Positions 7,914 through 14,889 of a DNA stretch of 64,000 nt are shown one piece after another. The notes below the pieces were generated by a model. That model was given only the letters and a program-made list of their open reading frames with translations, was not told where the DNA came from and did not search any database. A program made the translations under genes and the position numbers. The stretch is from Minicystis rosea (GTDB lineage: Bacteria; Myxococcota_A; Polyangia; Polyangiales; Polyangiaceae), in assembly GCA_001931535.1 (NCBI GenBank), contig CP016211.1:1268501-1332500 (forward strand). Direction: 5' to 3'. Every line of letters begins with the position of its first letter. Positions within the stretch are counted from its first letter, which is position 1.

Positions 7914-9221
7914 TCAGACGATGCGGTCGAGGACGAGCGGGGGCGCGGCCGCGGTCTCGTCGCCGATGCGGAAGGCGGAGCGCACGCGGTCCTGCACGGC
8001 TTCGGCATCGCGGGCGTGACGCACGAGGAGACGCGCGAGGACGGTGCCGCGCTCCACGCGATCGCCGCGGGCGACGTCGAGGAGGATGCCGACGGCGGGG
8101 TCGACCTTCTGATCGGCGCGCGTGCGGCCGGCGCCCATGGCCACGCCGGCGAGGCCTACCTCCAGCGCATCGATGCCCGTCACGAAGCCGGCGGCGTCGG
8201 CGACGATGGGCACGGTGACCTCGGCGTGGCGGAGGCGCGAAGGATCGCGCACGACCGAAGCGTCGCCGCCCTGCGCGGCCACCATGCGCTCCATGAGCTC
8301 GACGGCGCGGCCCGAGGCGATGGCGGCGCGCATCTGCTCGCGCGCCTCGGCGTCGGTGCGCGCGACGTTGCCGAGACGGAGCATCTCGCTCCCGAGCGCG
8401 AAGGTGCACTCGATCACGTCGGCGGGGCCCTTGCCGTGCAGCACTTCGAGGGCCTCGCGGGTCTCGATGGCGTTGCCCACCGTGCGGCCGAGCGGCGCGC
8501 TCATGTCGGTGAGGACGGCGACCATCTTCTTCCCTGCGGCCGTGCCCACGCGGACCAGGGCCTCGGCCAGCGCGCGGGCGTCGGCGTCGGTCTTCATGAA
8601 GGCGCCGCGGCCGACCTTCACGTCGAGCACCAGCGCGTCGATGCCCTCGGCGAGCTTCTTCGAGAGGATGCTGGCGACGATGAGCGGGATGGACTCGACC
8701 GTCGCGGTCACGTCGCGGAGCGCGTACATGCGCCGATCGGCGGGGGCGAGGCGATCGGTCTGGCCGATCATGCAGGTGCCGACCTCGCGCACGATGCGGC
8801 GGAAGGTGTCGATGTCGAGGCGTACGTCGAAGCCGGGGATGGCTTCGAGCTTGTCGAGGGTGCCGCCGGTGTGGCCGAGGCCGCGGCCCGAAATCATGGG
8901 CACCGGCACGCCGCAGGCGGCGACCAGCGGGGCCAGGCAGATGGAGATCTTGTCGCCGACGCCGCCCGTGGAGTGCTTGTCGACCTTCACGCCGGCCACG
9001 TCGGAGAGATCGATCTCGTCGCCGGATCGGAGCATCGCGCGCGTGAGCGCCACGGTCTCGGTGTCGTCCATCCCCCGGAAGAAGACGGCCATGAGCAGCG
9101 CGCTCATCTGGTAGTCGGCGAGCTCGCCGTCTACGTAAGCGCGGACGAGGCGCTGGATCTGCGCCTCGGTGAGGGTGCGATTGTCCCGTTTGCGGGCGAT
9201 GAGCTCGACGAGTGTTTCCAC
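7914..9221 (-). CDS. deoA: pyrimidine-nucleoside (thymidine) phosphorylase
   Basis: A 435-residue enzyme that reversibly phosphorolyses thymidine, deoxyuridine or uridine to the base plus (deoxy)ribose-1-phosphate in pyrimidine salvage. The family phosphate-binding signature KHSTGGVGDK is at residues 82-91. The substrate-loop region (SGRGLGHTGGTLDKLE), the active-site stretch IPLIVASILSKKLAEG and the C-terminal alpha/beta domain are all present, and length matches the family. Start is GTG. The pyrimidine versus thymidine phosphorylase subclass cannot be decided by eye. No other salvage genes are adjacent. Confidence 0.93.
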   Translation of the reverse strand: METLVELIARKRDNRTLTEAQIQRLVRAYVDGELADYQMSALLMAVFFRGMDDTETVALTRAMLRSGDEIDLSDVAGVKVDKHSTGGVGDKISICLAPLVAACGVPVPMISGRGLGHTGGTLDKLEAIPGFDVRLDIDTFRRIVREVGTCMIGQTDRLAPADRRMYALRDVTATVESIPLIVASILSKKLAEGIDALVLDVKVGRGAFMKTDADARALAEALVRVGTAAGKKMVAVLTDMSAPLGRTVGNAIETREALEVLHGKGPADVIECTFALGSEMLRLGNVARTDAEAREQMRAAIASGRAVELMERMVAAQGGDASVVRDPSRLRHAEVTVPIVADAAGFVTGIDALEVGLAGVAMGAGRTRADQKVDPAVGILLDVARGDRVERGTVLARLLVRHARDAEAVQDRVRSAFRIGDETAAAPPLVLDRIV

Positions 9222-9511
9222 GCGCGGAGCTTAGTACAGGGCCGCCTGGATCCAGCGCTGGTTTGTGGAGCGAGGCCGGCGGCGCGCCCGAGCGCGGAGG
9301 ATAGGGAGCAGTGTGGTGCCCGGCCGGCGTACCCGACCTGTGCTCGGTGAGTGAAGGCGTGGATCGTGCTCACGGACGCCGGCGTGATGGTGCTGCGCGG
9401 AGAGCCGAGCGCGCCCGCTCGGCGGGGAGGGAGGGCACGTCGAGCGCCGCCGAGCCTCGATCGCGACGCGCGCGCTCGCCTGCTTTCGATGCCGCCGCGG
9501 AGCCGCGTGGG

Positions 9512-10258
9512 GTGGTCGTGAGCTGGCCGGCGATCGCCGCGATCGGTCTCATGGTGGGGTTCTTGGGAGGGCTCTTCGGAAAGGGAGGCTCGGCGATCGC
9601 GACGCCGCTGCTGCACGCGGTTGGGGTCCCCGCGATCGTGGCGGTCGCCGCGCCGTTGCCGGCGACGATCCCCGGCACCCTGGCGGCGGCGTGGGCGTAT
9701 CGCCGGGAGCGGCTCATCGATCGGCAGGTGCTCGTCTGGAGCCTCGCGTTCGGGATCCCGAGCACGGCGGCGGGCGCGCTGGCCACGCGCTGGATCGACG
9801 GTGTCTTCCTCGTGCAAGTGACCGACGTCATCGTGGCGCTGCTCGGGCTGCGCTTTCTGATCGCCCCTCGTGCGGCTGAAGAGAGCATCGCGCGTCCGCG
9901 CGGCTTCCGCGTGCGCCTCGCGGCCGTCGCGCTGGTCACCGGGGTCGTCTCGGGCCTCTTGGCCAACAGCGGCGGGTTCCTGCTCGCGCCCCTTTACATC
10001 TCGGTGCTGCACCTCCCCATCAAGCGCGCGTTCGCGGCTTCGCTAGCGGTCGCATCGGTGCTGGCGGTGCCCGGCACGGTGGTGCACTGGATGCTCGGGC
10101 ACATCGATTGGTCGGTCGTGCTGGTGTTCGGCGCGGCGTCGGTGCCGCTCTCGTATCTGGGGGCGCGCGTCGCGCTCCGCACGAAGCCCGCTCGCCTGGA
10201 GCGGCTGTACGGCGCGGTGCTCGTGATCATCGGCGGCGGCCTCTTGCTGCGGGCGTGA
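9512..10258 (+). CDS. TauE/SafE-family sulfur-anion permease (first copy)
   Basis: About 248 residues, nearly all in membrane helices, in two related halves, as in TauE/SafE transporters. The glycine-rich motif GFLGGLFGKGGSAIATPLL opens the first half, and a second similar motif (VVSGLLANSGGFLLAPL) opens the second. Family members export sulfite, sulfoacetate or related anions. The GTG at 9512 is chosen because a GGAG lies 9 bases upstream and the residues before it are Arg-rich and uncharacteristic. It lies directly upstream of a sigma-54 activator and the sulfur operon. A 20-bp palindrome begins 2 bases after its stop. Confidence 0.85.
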   Translation: MVVSWPAIAAIGLMVGFLGGLFGKGGSAIATPLLHAVGVPAIVAVAAPLPATIPGTLAAAWAYRRERLIDRQVLVWSLAFGIPSTAAGALATRWIDGVFLVQVTDVIVALLGLRFLIAPRAAEESIARPRGFRVRLAAVALVTGVVSGLLANSGGFLLAPLYISVLHLPIKRAFAASLAVASVLAVPGTVVHWMLGHIDWSVVLVFGAASVPLSYLGARVALRTKPARLERLYGAVLVIIGGGLLLRA

Positions 10259-10260
10259 GC

Positions 10261-10280
10261 CGTTGAAACATGTTTCAACG
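10261..10280. promoter_or_regulatory. perfect 20-bp palindrome upstream of the sigma-54 activator gene
   Basis: The arms CGTTGAAACA and TGTTTCAACG are exact inverted complements. The element lies between the first TauE gene and the activator gene, 63 bases before its ATG. The core TGAAAC...GTTTCA recurs before the downstream operon at 11800-11825. It is the likely binding site of the activator itself (autoregulation) or of another regulator. Confidence 0.75.
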
Positions 10281-10342
10281 GGGCGTCACGTGCGGTGGTG
10301 CCCGCGTACACGGGCATTTCCGCCGGCGGGGATCGGGCCTAC

Positions 10343-11698
10343 ATGGAGCCGATGCGCAAGCGATCGGCGTCCGATCCTCGAGAGCGAGAGCCGGTCTCGG
10401 CCGCGCTCGCGGCCGTCGCCGGCGCTGCGATCGTGCTCGATACGGAGCTGCGCGTCGTTGCCGCGACCTCCGCGGTGGAGTCGCTCCTCGGCTTCCCGGT
10501 GCCGATGGGCGTGAGCGCGCCGAAGCTCCTCTGCGGCGAGTCGTCGAAGCGCCCGCTGGCCGAAGCGCTCGTCGCCGGCCGCTCGATCGAAGCGCTGATC
10601 CCGCGGCCGACGCAGGCCGGCAACACGCTCGTCCGCGTGCGCTCGCTGCCGCTCGGCGAAGCATCCCATCGCTCGGGCTTCCTCCTGCTGCTCGACGATG
10701 CCGGAGAAGCGGGTGGGGAAGGGCCGGTGTGCTTTCATGGGATGTGGACGCAGGACGCGGGGCTCAAGCGGGTGCTGCGCGTCGTGGAGCGGGTCGCCGA
10801 CGCCGACGCGACGGTGCTCGTGCGCGGCGAGACGGGCTCGGGGAAGGAGCTCGTGGCGCGCGCGCTGCACGATCTCTCGTCGCGCCGCGCCGGGCCGTAT
10901 CGGGCGCTGAACTGTGCGGCGCTGCCCGGGAGCCTCTTGGAGAGCGAGCTCTTCGGTCACGTGCGCGGCGCCTTCACGGGCGCGGTGCGCGACACGCCGG
11001 GGCACGTGCAGCTCGCGCACCGCGGCACGCTCTTCCTCGACGAGGTGGCGGAGCTGCCGCTCGAGCTCCAGGCCAAGCTGCTCCGCGTGATCGAGACGCG
11101 CACCGTGATCCCGATCGGCGCGCGGGAGGCGATCCCGGTGGACGTGCGGATCGTGTCCGCGACCCACCGCGCGCTGCGGAAGGAGGTGGAGGCCGGGCGC
11201 TTCCGAGCCGATCTGATGTTTCGGTTGCGGGTCATCCCCATCTTCCTTCCGCCCCTCCGCGAGAGGCCGGGCGACGTGCGGCTCCTGTGCGAGCGCTTCA
11301 TCGAGGAGATGAACGAAAGGAGCCGCCGCCGCGTCGAGCGGCTCGCGCCCGCGGCGCTCCGCATCCTCTCGATGTACGCGTTCCCGGGGAACGTGCGCGA
11401 GCTCAAGAACGTGCTCGCGTATGCATACGCGATCGGCGACGGGCCCATCCTCGACGCGGCCGATCTTCCGCCCGAGCTCACCGAGCCGAGCGCCGCCTCC
11501 GACGACGTGCCCCGCGGAGCCGCACCGGCGCCCGCGCGCAGCGATGCGGTCCGCGGGCTCTCCCCCGAGGCGCAGCGGATCGCGCACGTGCTCGAGCGCA
11601 CCGCCGGCAATCGCGGCCGCGCGGCGCGCATCCTCGGGCTCTCGCGCGTCACGCTCTGGCGCCGCATGCGCGCGCTGGGGCTCCTCGACGCCGAGTGA
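10343..11698 (+). CDS. sigma-54-dependent activator, FisR-like in context
   Basis: A 451-residue bacterial enhancer-binding protein. Residues 1-145 are a PAS-like sensory region with only two cysteines (64 and 130). The AAA+ domain has Walker A GETGSGKE (162-169), an intact GAFTGA loop, Walker B TLFLDEV and an arginine-finger region. A Fis-type helix-turn-helix closes the protein (GRAARILGLSRVTLWRRM). FisR-type activators sense sulfide or sulfane sulfur through cysteines and switch on persulfide dioxygenase genes. Here the gene sits immediately before TauE, YeeE/YedE and an MBL persulfide-dioxygenase-like gene, so a FisR-like role is likely but inferred. The ATG at 10343 is preferred to a GTG at 10295. 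Confidence 0.85.
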   Translation: MEPMRKRSASDPREREPVSAALAAVAGAAIVLDTELRVVAATSAVESLLGFPVPMGVSAPKLLCGESSKRPLAEALVAGRSIEALIPRPTQAGNTLVRVRSLPLGEASHRSGFLLLLDDAGEAGGEGPVCFHGMWTQDAGLKRVLRVVERVADADATVLVRGETGSGKELVARALHDLSSRRAGPYRALNCAALPGSLLESELFGHVRGAFTGAVRDTPGHVQLAHRGTLFLDEVAELPLELQAKLLRVIETRTVIPIGAREAIPVDVRIVSATHRALRKEVEAGRFRADLMFRLRVIPIFLPPLRERPGDVRLLCERFIEEMNERSRRRVERLAPAALRILSMYAFPGNVRELKNVLAYAYAIGDGPILDAADLPPELTEPSAASDDVPRGAAPAPARSDAVRGLSPEAQRIAHVLERTAGNRGRAARILGLSRVTLWRRMRALGLLDAE

Positions 11699-11799
11699 GA
11701 TCGCGGCGCGCTCCGCCGGCTCGATGGGGGCGCCGTCCGTCGAGGCCGCGGCGTCGCGCGCGGTGACGGCCAAGTCGGGGCGGGGGCGAAGCGGCGCGC

Positions 11800-11825
11800 T
11801 GAAACAAAGGGAAACATGTGTTTCA
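11800..11825. promoter_or_regulatory. inverted TGAAACA/TGTTTCA element, candidate upstream activator site
   Basis: TGAAACA (11800-11806) and TGTTTCA (11819-11825) are exact inverted arms with a 12-base spacer containing a further GAAACATG. The arms match those of the 10261 palindrome. The element ends about 63 bases before the -24 box of the candidate sigma-54 promoter, a common distance for activator sites. Confidence 0.7.
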
Positions 11826-11888
11826 GGAGTGCTCGCCCTCCTGTTTTTCAGGTTGTTTCGCGCGGCGCCGGCGGAGGCCTTCGGGCGC

Positions 11889-11904
11889 TGGCTCGCGGGT
11901 TGCT
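11889..11904 (+). promoter_or_regulatory. candidate sigma-54 (-24/-12) promoter
   Basis: TGGCTCG-N4-TTGCT contains the required GG-N10-GC spacing (GG 11890-11891, GC 11902-11903) and matches the sigma-54 consensus TGGCAC-N5-TTGC closely. It lies 14 bases before the ATG of the second TauE gene, so the predicted start of transcription falls almost on that codon and the message would be nearly leaderless. Confidence 0.65.
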
Positions 11905-11917
11905 CCACGACGGATGC

Positions 11918-12784
11918 ATGCTCGTCGTCGCCGCGATCCTCTCGCTCCTCATCGGCACGAGCCTCGGGCTCTTGGGCGGCGGCGGCTCGATCCTCACGCT
12001 GCCGATCCTCGTGTACGTGCTCCGCGTCGAGCCCAGGGCGGCCATCGCGATGTCGCTCTTCGTCGTCGGCGTGACCAGCGTCGCCGGCGCCGTCGCGCAT
12101 GCTCGCGCCGGCCGCGTCCGCGTGCGCGCGGCGCTCGTGCTCGGAGGTGCGGCGATGGCGGGCGCGCTCGCCGGCGGGCGGATCGCGCGGTTCGTCCCGG
12201 CGACGGCGCTGCTCGTCGCGTTCGGCGCCGTGATGCTCGTCACGTCGCTTGCGATGATGCGAGGCCGGCGCGCGGCTCTCCGCGGCGAGCCGCGTGCTGC
12301 CAAGGTGCTCGCCGCCGGCGTCGCGGTGGGGCTCGTCGCCGGCCTCGTGGGCGCCGGCGGTGGCTTCCTCATCGTACCGGCCCTCGCGATCTTCGGTGGG
12401 CTCGCCGTGCCGGAGGCCGTCGGCACGTCGCTCGTGGTGATCGCGTTGCAATCGTTCGCGGGCTTCGCCGGCAACGAGGCGCGCGGCCACCTCGACTGGG
12501 CGCTCACCGCCGTCGTGTCGGCGTCGTCCGTCGCCGGCAGCTTCCTCGGCGCGCATGCCGGGCGCGCGCTCTCCCCGGACGCGCTGCGCGGCGGCTTCGC
12601 GTGGTTCGTGCTGGTGATGGCGGTCGCCCTGATCGGCAAGCAGCTCCCTGCATCGGCGATCACCGTCGTCCGCGATCACCTCGCGCTCTTCGTCGCGGCG
12701 CTCTCGCTCGTCCTCTCGCTCGTGATCCGGCGCGGTCGCCGCGCCCTCGCTTCCGGCCTCTCCGAACCTTCGAAGACACCATGA
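11918..12784 (+). CDS. TauE/SafE-family sulfur-anion permease (second copy)
   Basis: A 288-residue membrane protein, first gene of the putative sigma-54-controlled operon. The first half starts LLIGTSLGLLGGGGSILTLP and the second LVAGLVGAGGGFLIVPALAI, the paired glycine-rich motifs of TauE/SafE permeases. It is more similar to the family core than the copy at 9512, and the two are not recent duplicates. The ATG at 11918 is chosen because hydrophobic sequence starts there. Its stop overlaps the next ATG (ATGA at 12781-12784), showing translational coupling to the YeeE/YedE gene. Confidence 0.87.
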   Translation: MLVVAAILSLLIGTSLGLLGGGGSILTLPILVYVLRVEPRAAIAMSLFVVGVTSVAGAVAHARAGRVRVRAALVLGGAAMAGALAGGRIARFVPATALLVAFGAVMLVTSLAMMRGRRAALRGEPRAAKVLAAGVAVGLVAGLVGAGGGFLIVPALAIFGGLAVPEAVGTSLVVIALQSFAGFAGNEARGHLDWALTAVVSASSVAGSFLGAHAGRALSPDALRGGFAWFVLVMAVALIGKQLPASAITVVRDHLALFVAALSLVLSLVIRRGRRALASGLSEPSKTP

Positions 12785-13211
12785 GTCACTTCACGCTTCT
12801 CTCTTCCCTCGCCGGCGGCGTCATGATCGGCCTGTCGGCCTCCACGCTCCTCCACTTCAACGGGCGCGTCGCCGGCATCAGCGGCATCTTCGGCGGCGTG
12901 CTCGTCCCGCGGCGCGGAGACGTCGCGTGGCGCGCCGCCTTCCTCGCGGGCTTGCTCGCCGGGGGCTGGTGCTCGCGCTCGCGTACCCCGAAGCGTTCGC
13001 CCGCGCAGCGGACGCGCCTCGACCGATCCTCGCCGTCGCCGGGCTCGCGGTGGGCTTCGGCGCGCGGCTCGGCAACGGCTGCACGAGCGGTCACGGTGTC
13101 TGCGGCGTGAGCCGCTTGTCGGCGCGGTCCATCGTTGCCACGTGCGTCTTCATGACGGCGGGCGCGCTGTCGGTCCTCGCGACCCGACACCTGCTCGGGA
13201 GCGCGCGATGA
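12781..13211 (+). pseudogene. YeeE/YedE thiosulfate-type transporter, first half, interrupted by a frameshift
   Basis: Translation from 12781 (MSHFTLLSSLAGGVMIGLSA...) is a YeeE/YedE N-terminal module until the run of five G at 12961-12965. There the correct frame changes to one continuing LVLALAYPEAFARA and then carrying the diagnostic GNGCTSGHGVCG motif with conserved cysteines. One extra G would restore a 143-residue protein. The remaining frame is open and conserved, and both ends keep 4-base ATGA overlaps with their neighbours. This suggests a sequencing error in a homopolymer or a very recent mutation rather than old decay. The family imports thiosulfate or similar sulfur compounds. Confidence 0.75.
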
Positions 13212-13660
13212 GCCCCGTCGTCACCGCATTCCTCTCCGGGGCTCTCTTCGCCGTTGGCCTCGGCGTCGGCGGGATGACCCGTCCGGAGAAGGTGATCGGG
13301 TTCCTCGACGTCACGGGAACCTGGGATCCGAGCCTCGTTTTCGTGATGGCCGGCGCCGTCGGTGTGAACGTGATCCTGTTCCGCATCATCCTGCGGCGCA
13401 CCGGGCCGGTCTGCGGAGGGCGCTTCCAGCTCCCGAGCCGCACGGACGTCGATCCGCGGCTCGTCGCCGGTGCTGCGCTCTTCGGCGCGGGGTGGGGGCT
13501 CGTCGGCTACTGCCCCGGGCCCGCGCTCGTCTCGCTCGTCGCGGGCGGCGTGCCCGCGCTCGTTTTCGTCCTCGCCATGGCCGCCGGCATGGTGGCTGAG
13601 CACCTGCTTCTCGAGCGCTCCGCCGCAGCGATCGGAAGGGCCGATCCGACCGAGAAATGA
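13208..13660 (+). CDS. YeeE/YedE-family sulfur transporter, second half
   Basis: A 150-residue membrane protein with the second YeeE/YedE module: GLGVGGMTRPEKVIGFLD near the start and the cysteine motif GLVGYCPGPALVSL near residue 100. In several bacteria the two modules are separate adjacent genes, as here, often next to persulfide dioxygenase genes. Its ATG overlaps the stop of the first half (ATGA), and the MBL gene follows after 22 bases. It probably forms a two-subunit sulfur-compound channel with the preceding gene product. Confidence 0.88.
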   Translation: MSPVVTAFLSGALFAVGLGVGGMTRPEKVIGFLDVTGTWDPSLVFVMAGAVGVNVILFRIILRRTGPVCGGRFQLPSRTDVDPRLVAGAALFGAGWGLVGYCPGPALVSLVAGGVPALVFVLAMAAGMVAEHLLLERSAAAIGRADPTEK

Positions 13661-13682
13661 AGCCTACCGAGGGAGAGCATTC

Positions 13683-14576
13683 ATGTTGATTCGTCACTTC
13701 CACGATCCACACACGTCCACGCTCACCTTCGTCGTCTTCGATCCGGGGACGAGGGACGCCGTGGTCATCGATCCCGTCCTCGACTACGACCCGCTCACGT
13801 CACAGACGTCGATCGACTCGGTGGCGCGGGTCGCGGCCTTCATCGAGGACAGCCGGCTCACGATCCGCTGGGTGCTGGAGACGCATGCGCACGCCGATCA
13901 CCTCTCCGCGTCGCAGTACCTGAAGCGCCGCTTCGGCGCCGGTGTGGCCATCGGCGCGCGCATCACCGAGGTGCAGGCGACGTTCAAGGCGATCCTCGAT
14001 CTGCCCGCGAGCTTCCCCACCGATGGCCGTCAGTTCGAGCGGCTGCTCCACGACGGCGAGGTGCTCCGCGCCGGCAGCCTCCCCGTCGAGGTGATCGCCA
14101 CGCCCGGTCACACGCCCGCGTGCGTGAGCTACAAGATCCACGACGCCGTCTTCACGGGCGACGCGTTGTTCATGGAGGACTACGGCACCGGGCGCTGCGA
14201 CTTTCCCCGCGGCAGCGCGGCCGATCTCTACGACTCGGTGCACGGCAAGCTGTACGCGCTGCCCGATGCCACGCGCGTGCTCGTCGGTCACGACTACCAG
14301 CCCGAGGGCCGGCCGCTCGCGTTCGAGTCGACCATCGGCATGGAGAAGCAACGCAACGTGCAGCTCCGCGCAGACACCAGCAAGGTGGCGTTCGTGCGGT
14401 TCCGCAACCAGCGCGACGCGACGCTGCAACCGCCGCGGCTCCTCTTTCCCAGCATCCAGATCAACGTCGACGCGGGCCACCTGCCGCAGCCGCACGCGAA
14501 TGGATCGCGCTACCTCGTGACGCCGCTCAACCCGTTCCGTCCGACCGACGAGGTCGGGGCGCCGCTCTCCGAGTAG
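13683..14576 (+). CDS. MBL-fold persulfide dioxygenase-like hydrolase
   Basis: A 297-residue metallo-beta-lactamase-fold protein. The metal motif THAHADHLS has His68, His70, Asp72 and His73; TPGHTP, FTGDALF and the final VGHDY supply the remaining ligands. The order and length fit the ETHE1/Blh sulfur dioxygenase branch, which oxidises glutathione persulfide to sulfite using one mononuclear iron, rather than glyoxalase II. The context of YeeE/YedE and TauE/SafE genes and a sigma-54 activator matches known sulfide-detoxification loci: uptake of thiosulfate, oxidation of persulfide, export of sulfite. A GGGAGAG sequence precedes the ATG. Enzymatic assignment is by family and context. Confidence 0.85.
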   Translation: MLIRHFHDPHTSTLTFVVFDPGTRDAVVIDPVLDYDPLTSQTSIDSVARVAAFIEDSRLTIRWVLETHAHADHLSASQYLKRRFGAGVAIGARITEVQATFKAILDLPASFPTDGRQFERLLHDGEVLRAGSLPVEVIATPGHTPACVSYKIHDAVFTGDALFMEDYGTGRCDFPRGSAADLYDSVHGKLYALPDATRVLVGHDYQPEGRPLAFESTIGMEKQRNVQLRADTSKVAFVRFRNQRDATLQPPRLLFPSIQINVDAGHLPQPHANGSRYLVTPLNPFRPTDEVGAPLSE

Positions 14577-14696
14577 CCGATGGGATGCGCGCATCACGTC
14601 GATGCGCTTCCGGGCTCGTGCCTCGGTGGATCCAGCGCGCGATGCCGGCTTCGCAAGCGGGCTCAGGTGTGCTTCGCTTCGCGGCGAGGAGGTCTC

Positions 14697-14870
14697 ATGA
14701 AGAGCTTGGTGACGGTGGTGCTTCTGGCCTGCGCTTTCGCGGCAGTGGGATGTGACGACAAGAAGGGTGACGGGAAGCCGGCGTCGACATCGGCGGCGGC
14801 GACGGCGACGGGCGCGGCCAAGCAGGCGCCCGCGCCCGCGAAGAGCGCAGCGCCGGGCGGCGGCTGGTAG
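14697..14870 (+). CDS. small Ala/Lys-rich lipoprotein
   Basis: A 57-residue lipoprotein with signal peptide MKSLVTVVLLACAFAAVGC and lipobox AAVGC (Cys19). The mature part is only about 38 residues and low in complexity (Ala, Lys, Pro, Thr), ending GGGW. A strong GCGAGGAGG Shine-Dalgarno supports the start. Similar tiny anchored peptides are common in myxobacteria and have no known role. It precedes the di-haem lipoprotein gene by 19 bases and may share its transcript. Confidence 0.6.
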   Translation: MKSLVTVVLLACAFAAVGCDDKKGDGKPASTSAAATATGAAKQAPAPAKSAAPGGGW

Positions 14871-14889
14871 ATCGGTTCCGGAGAGCGTG

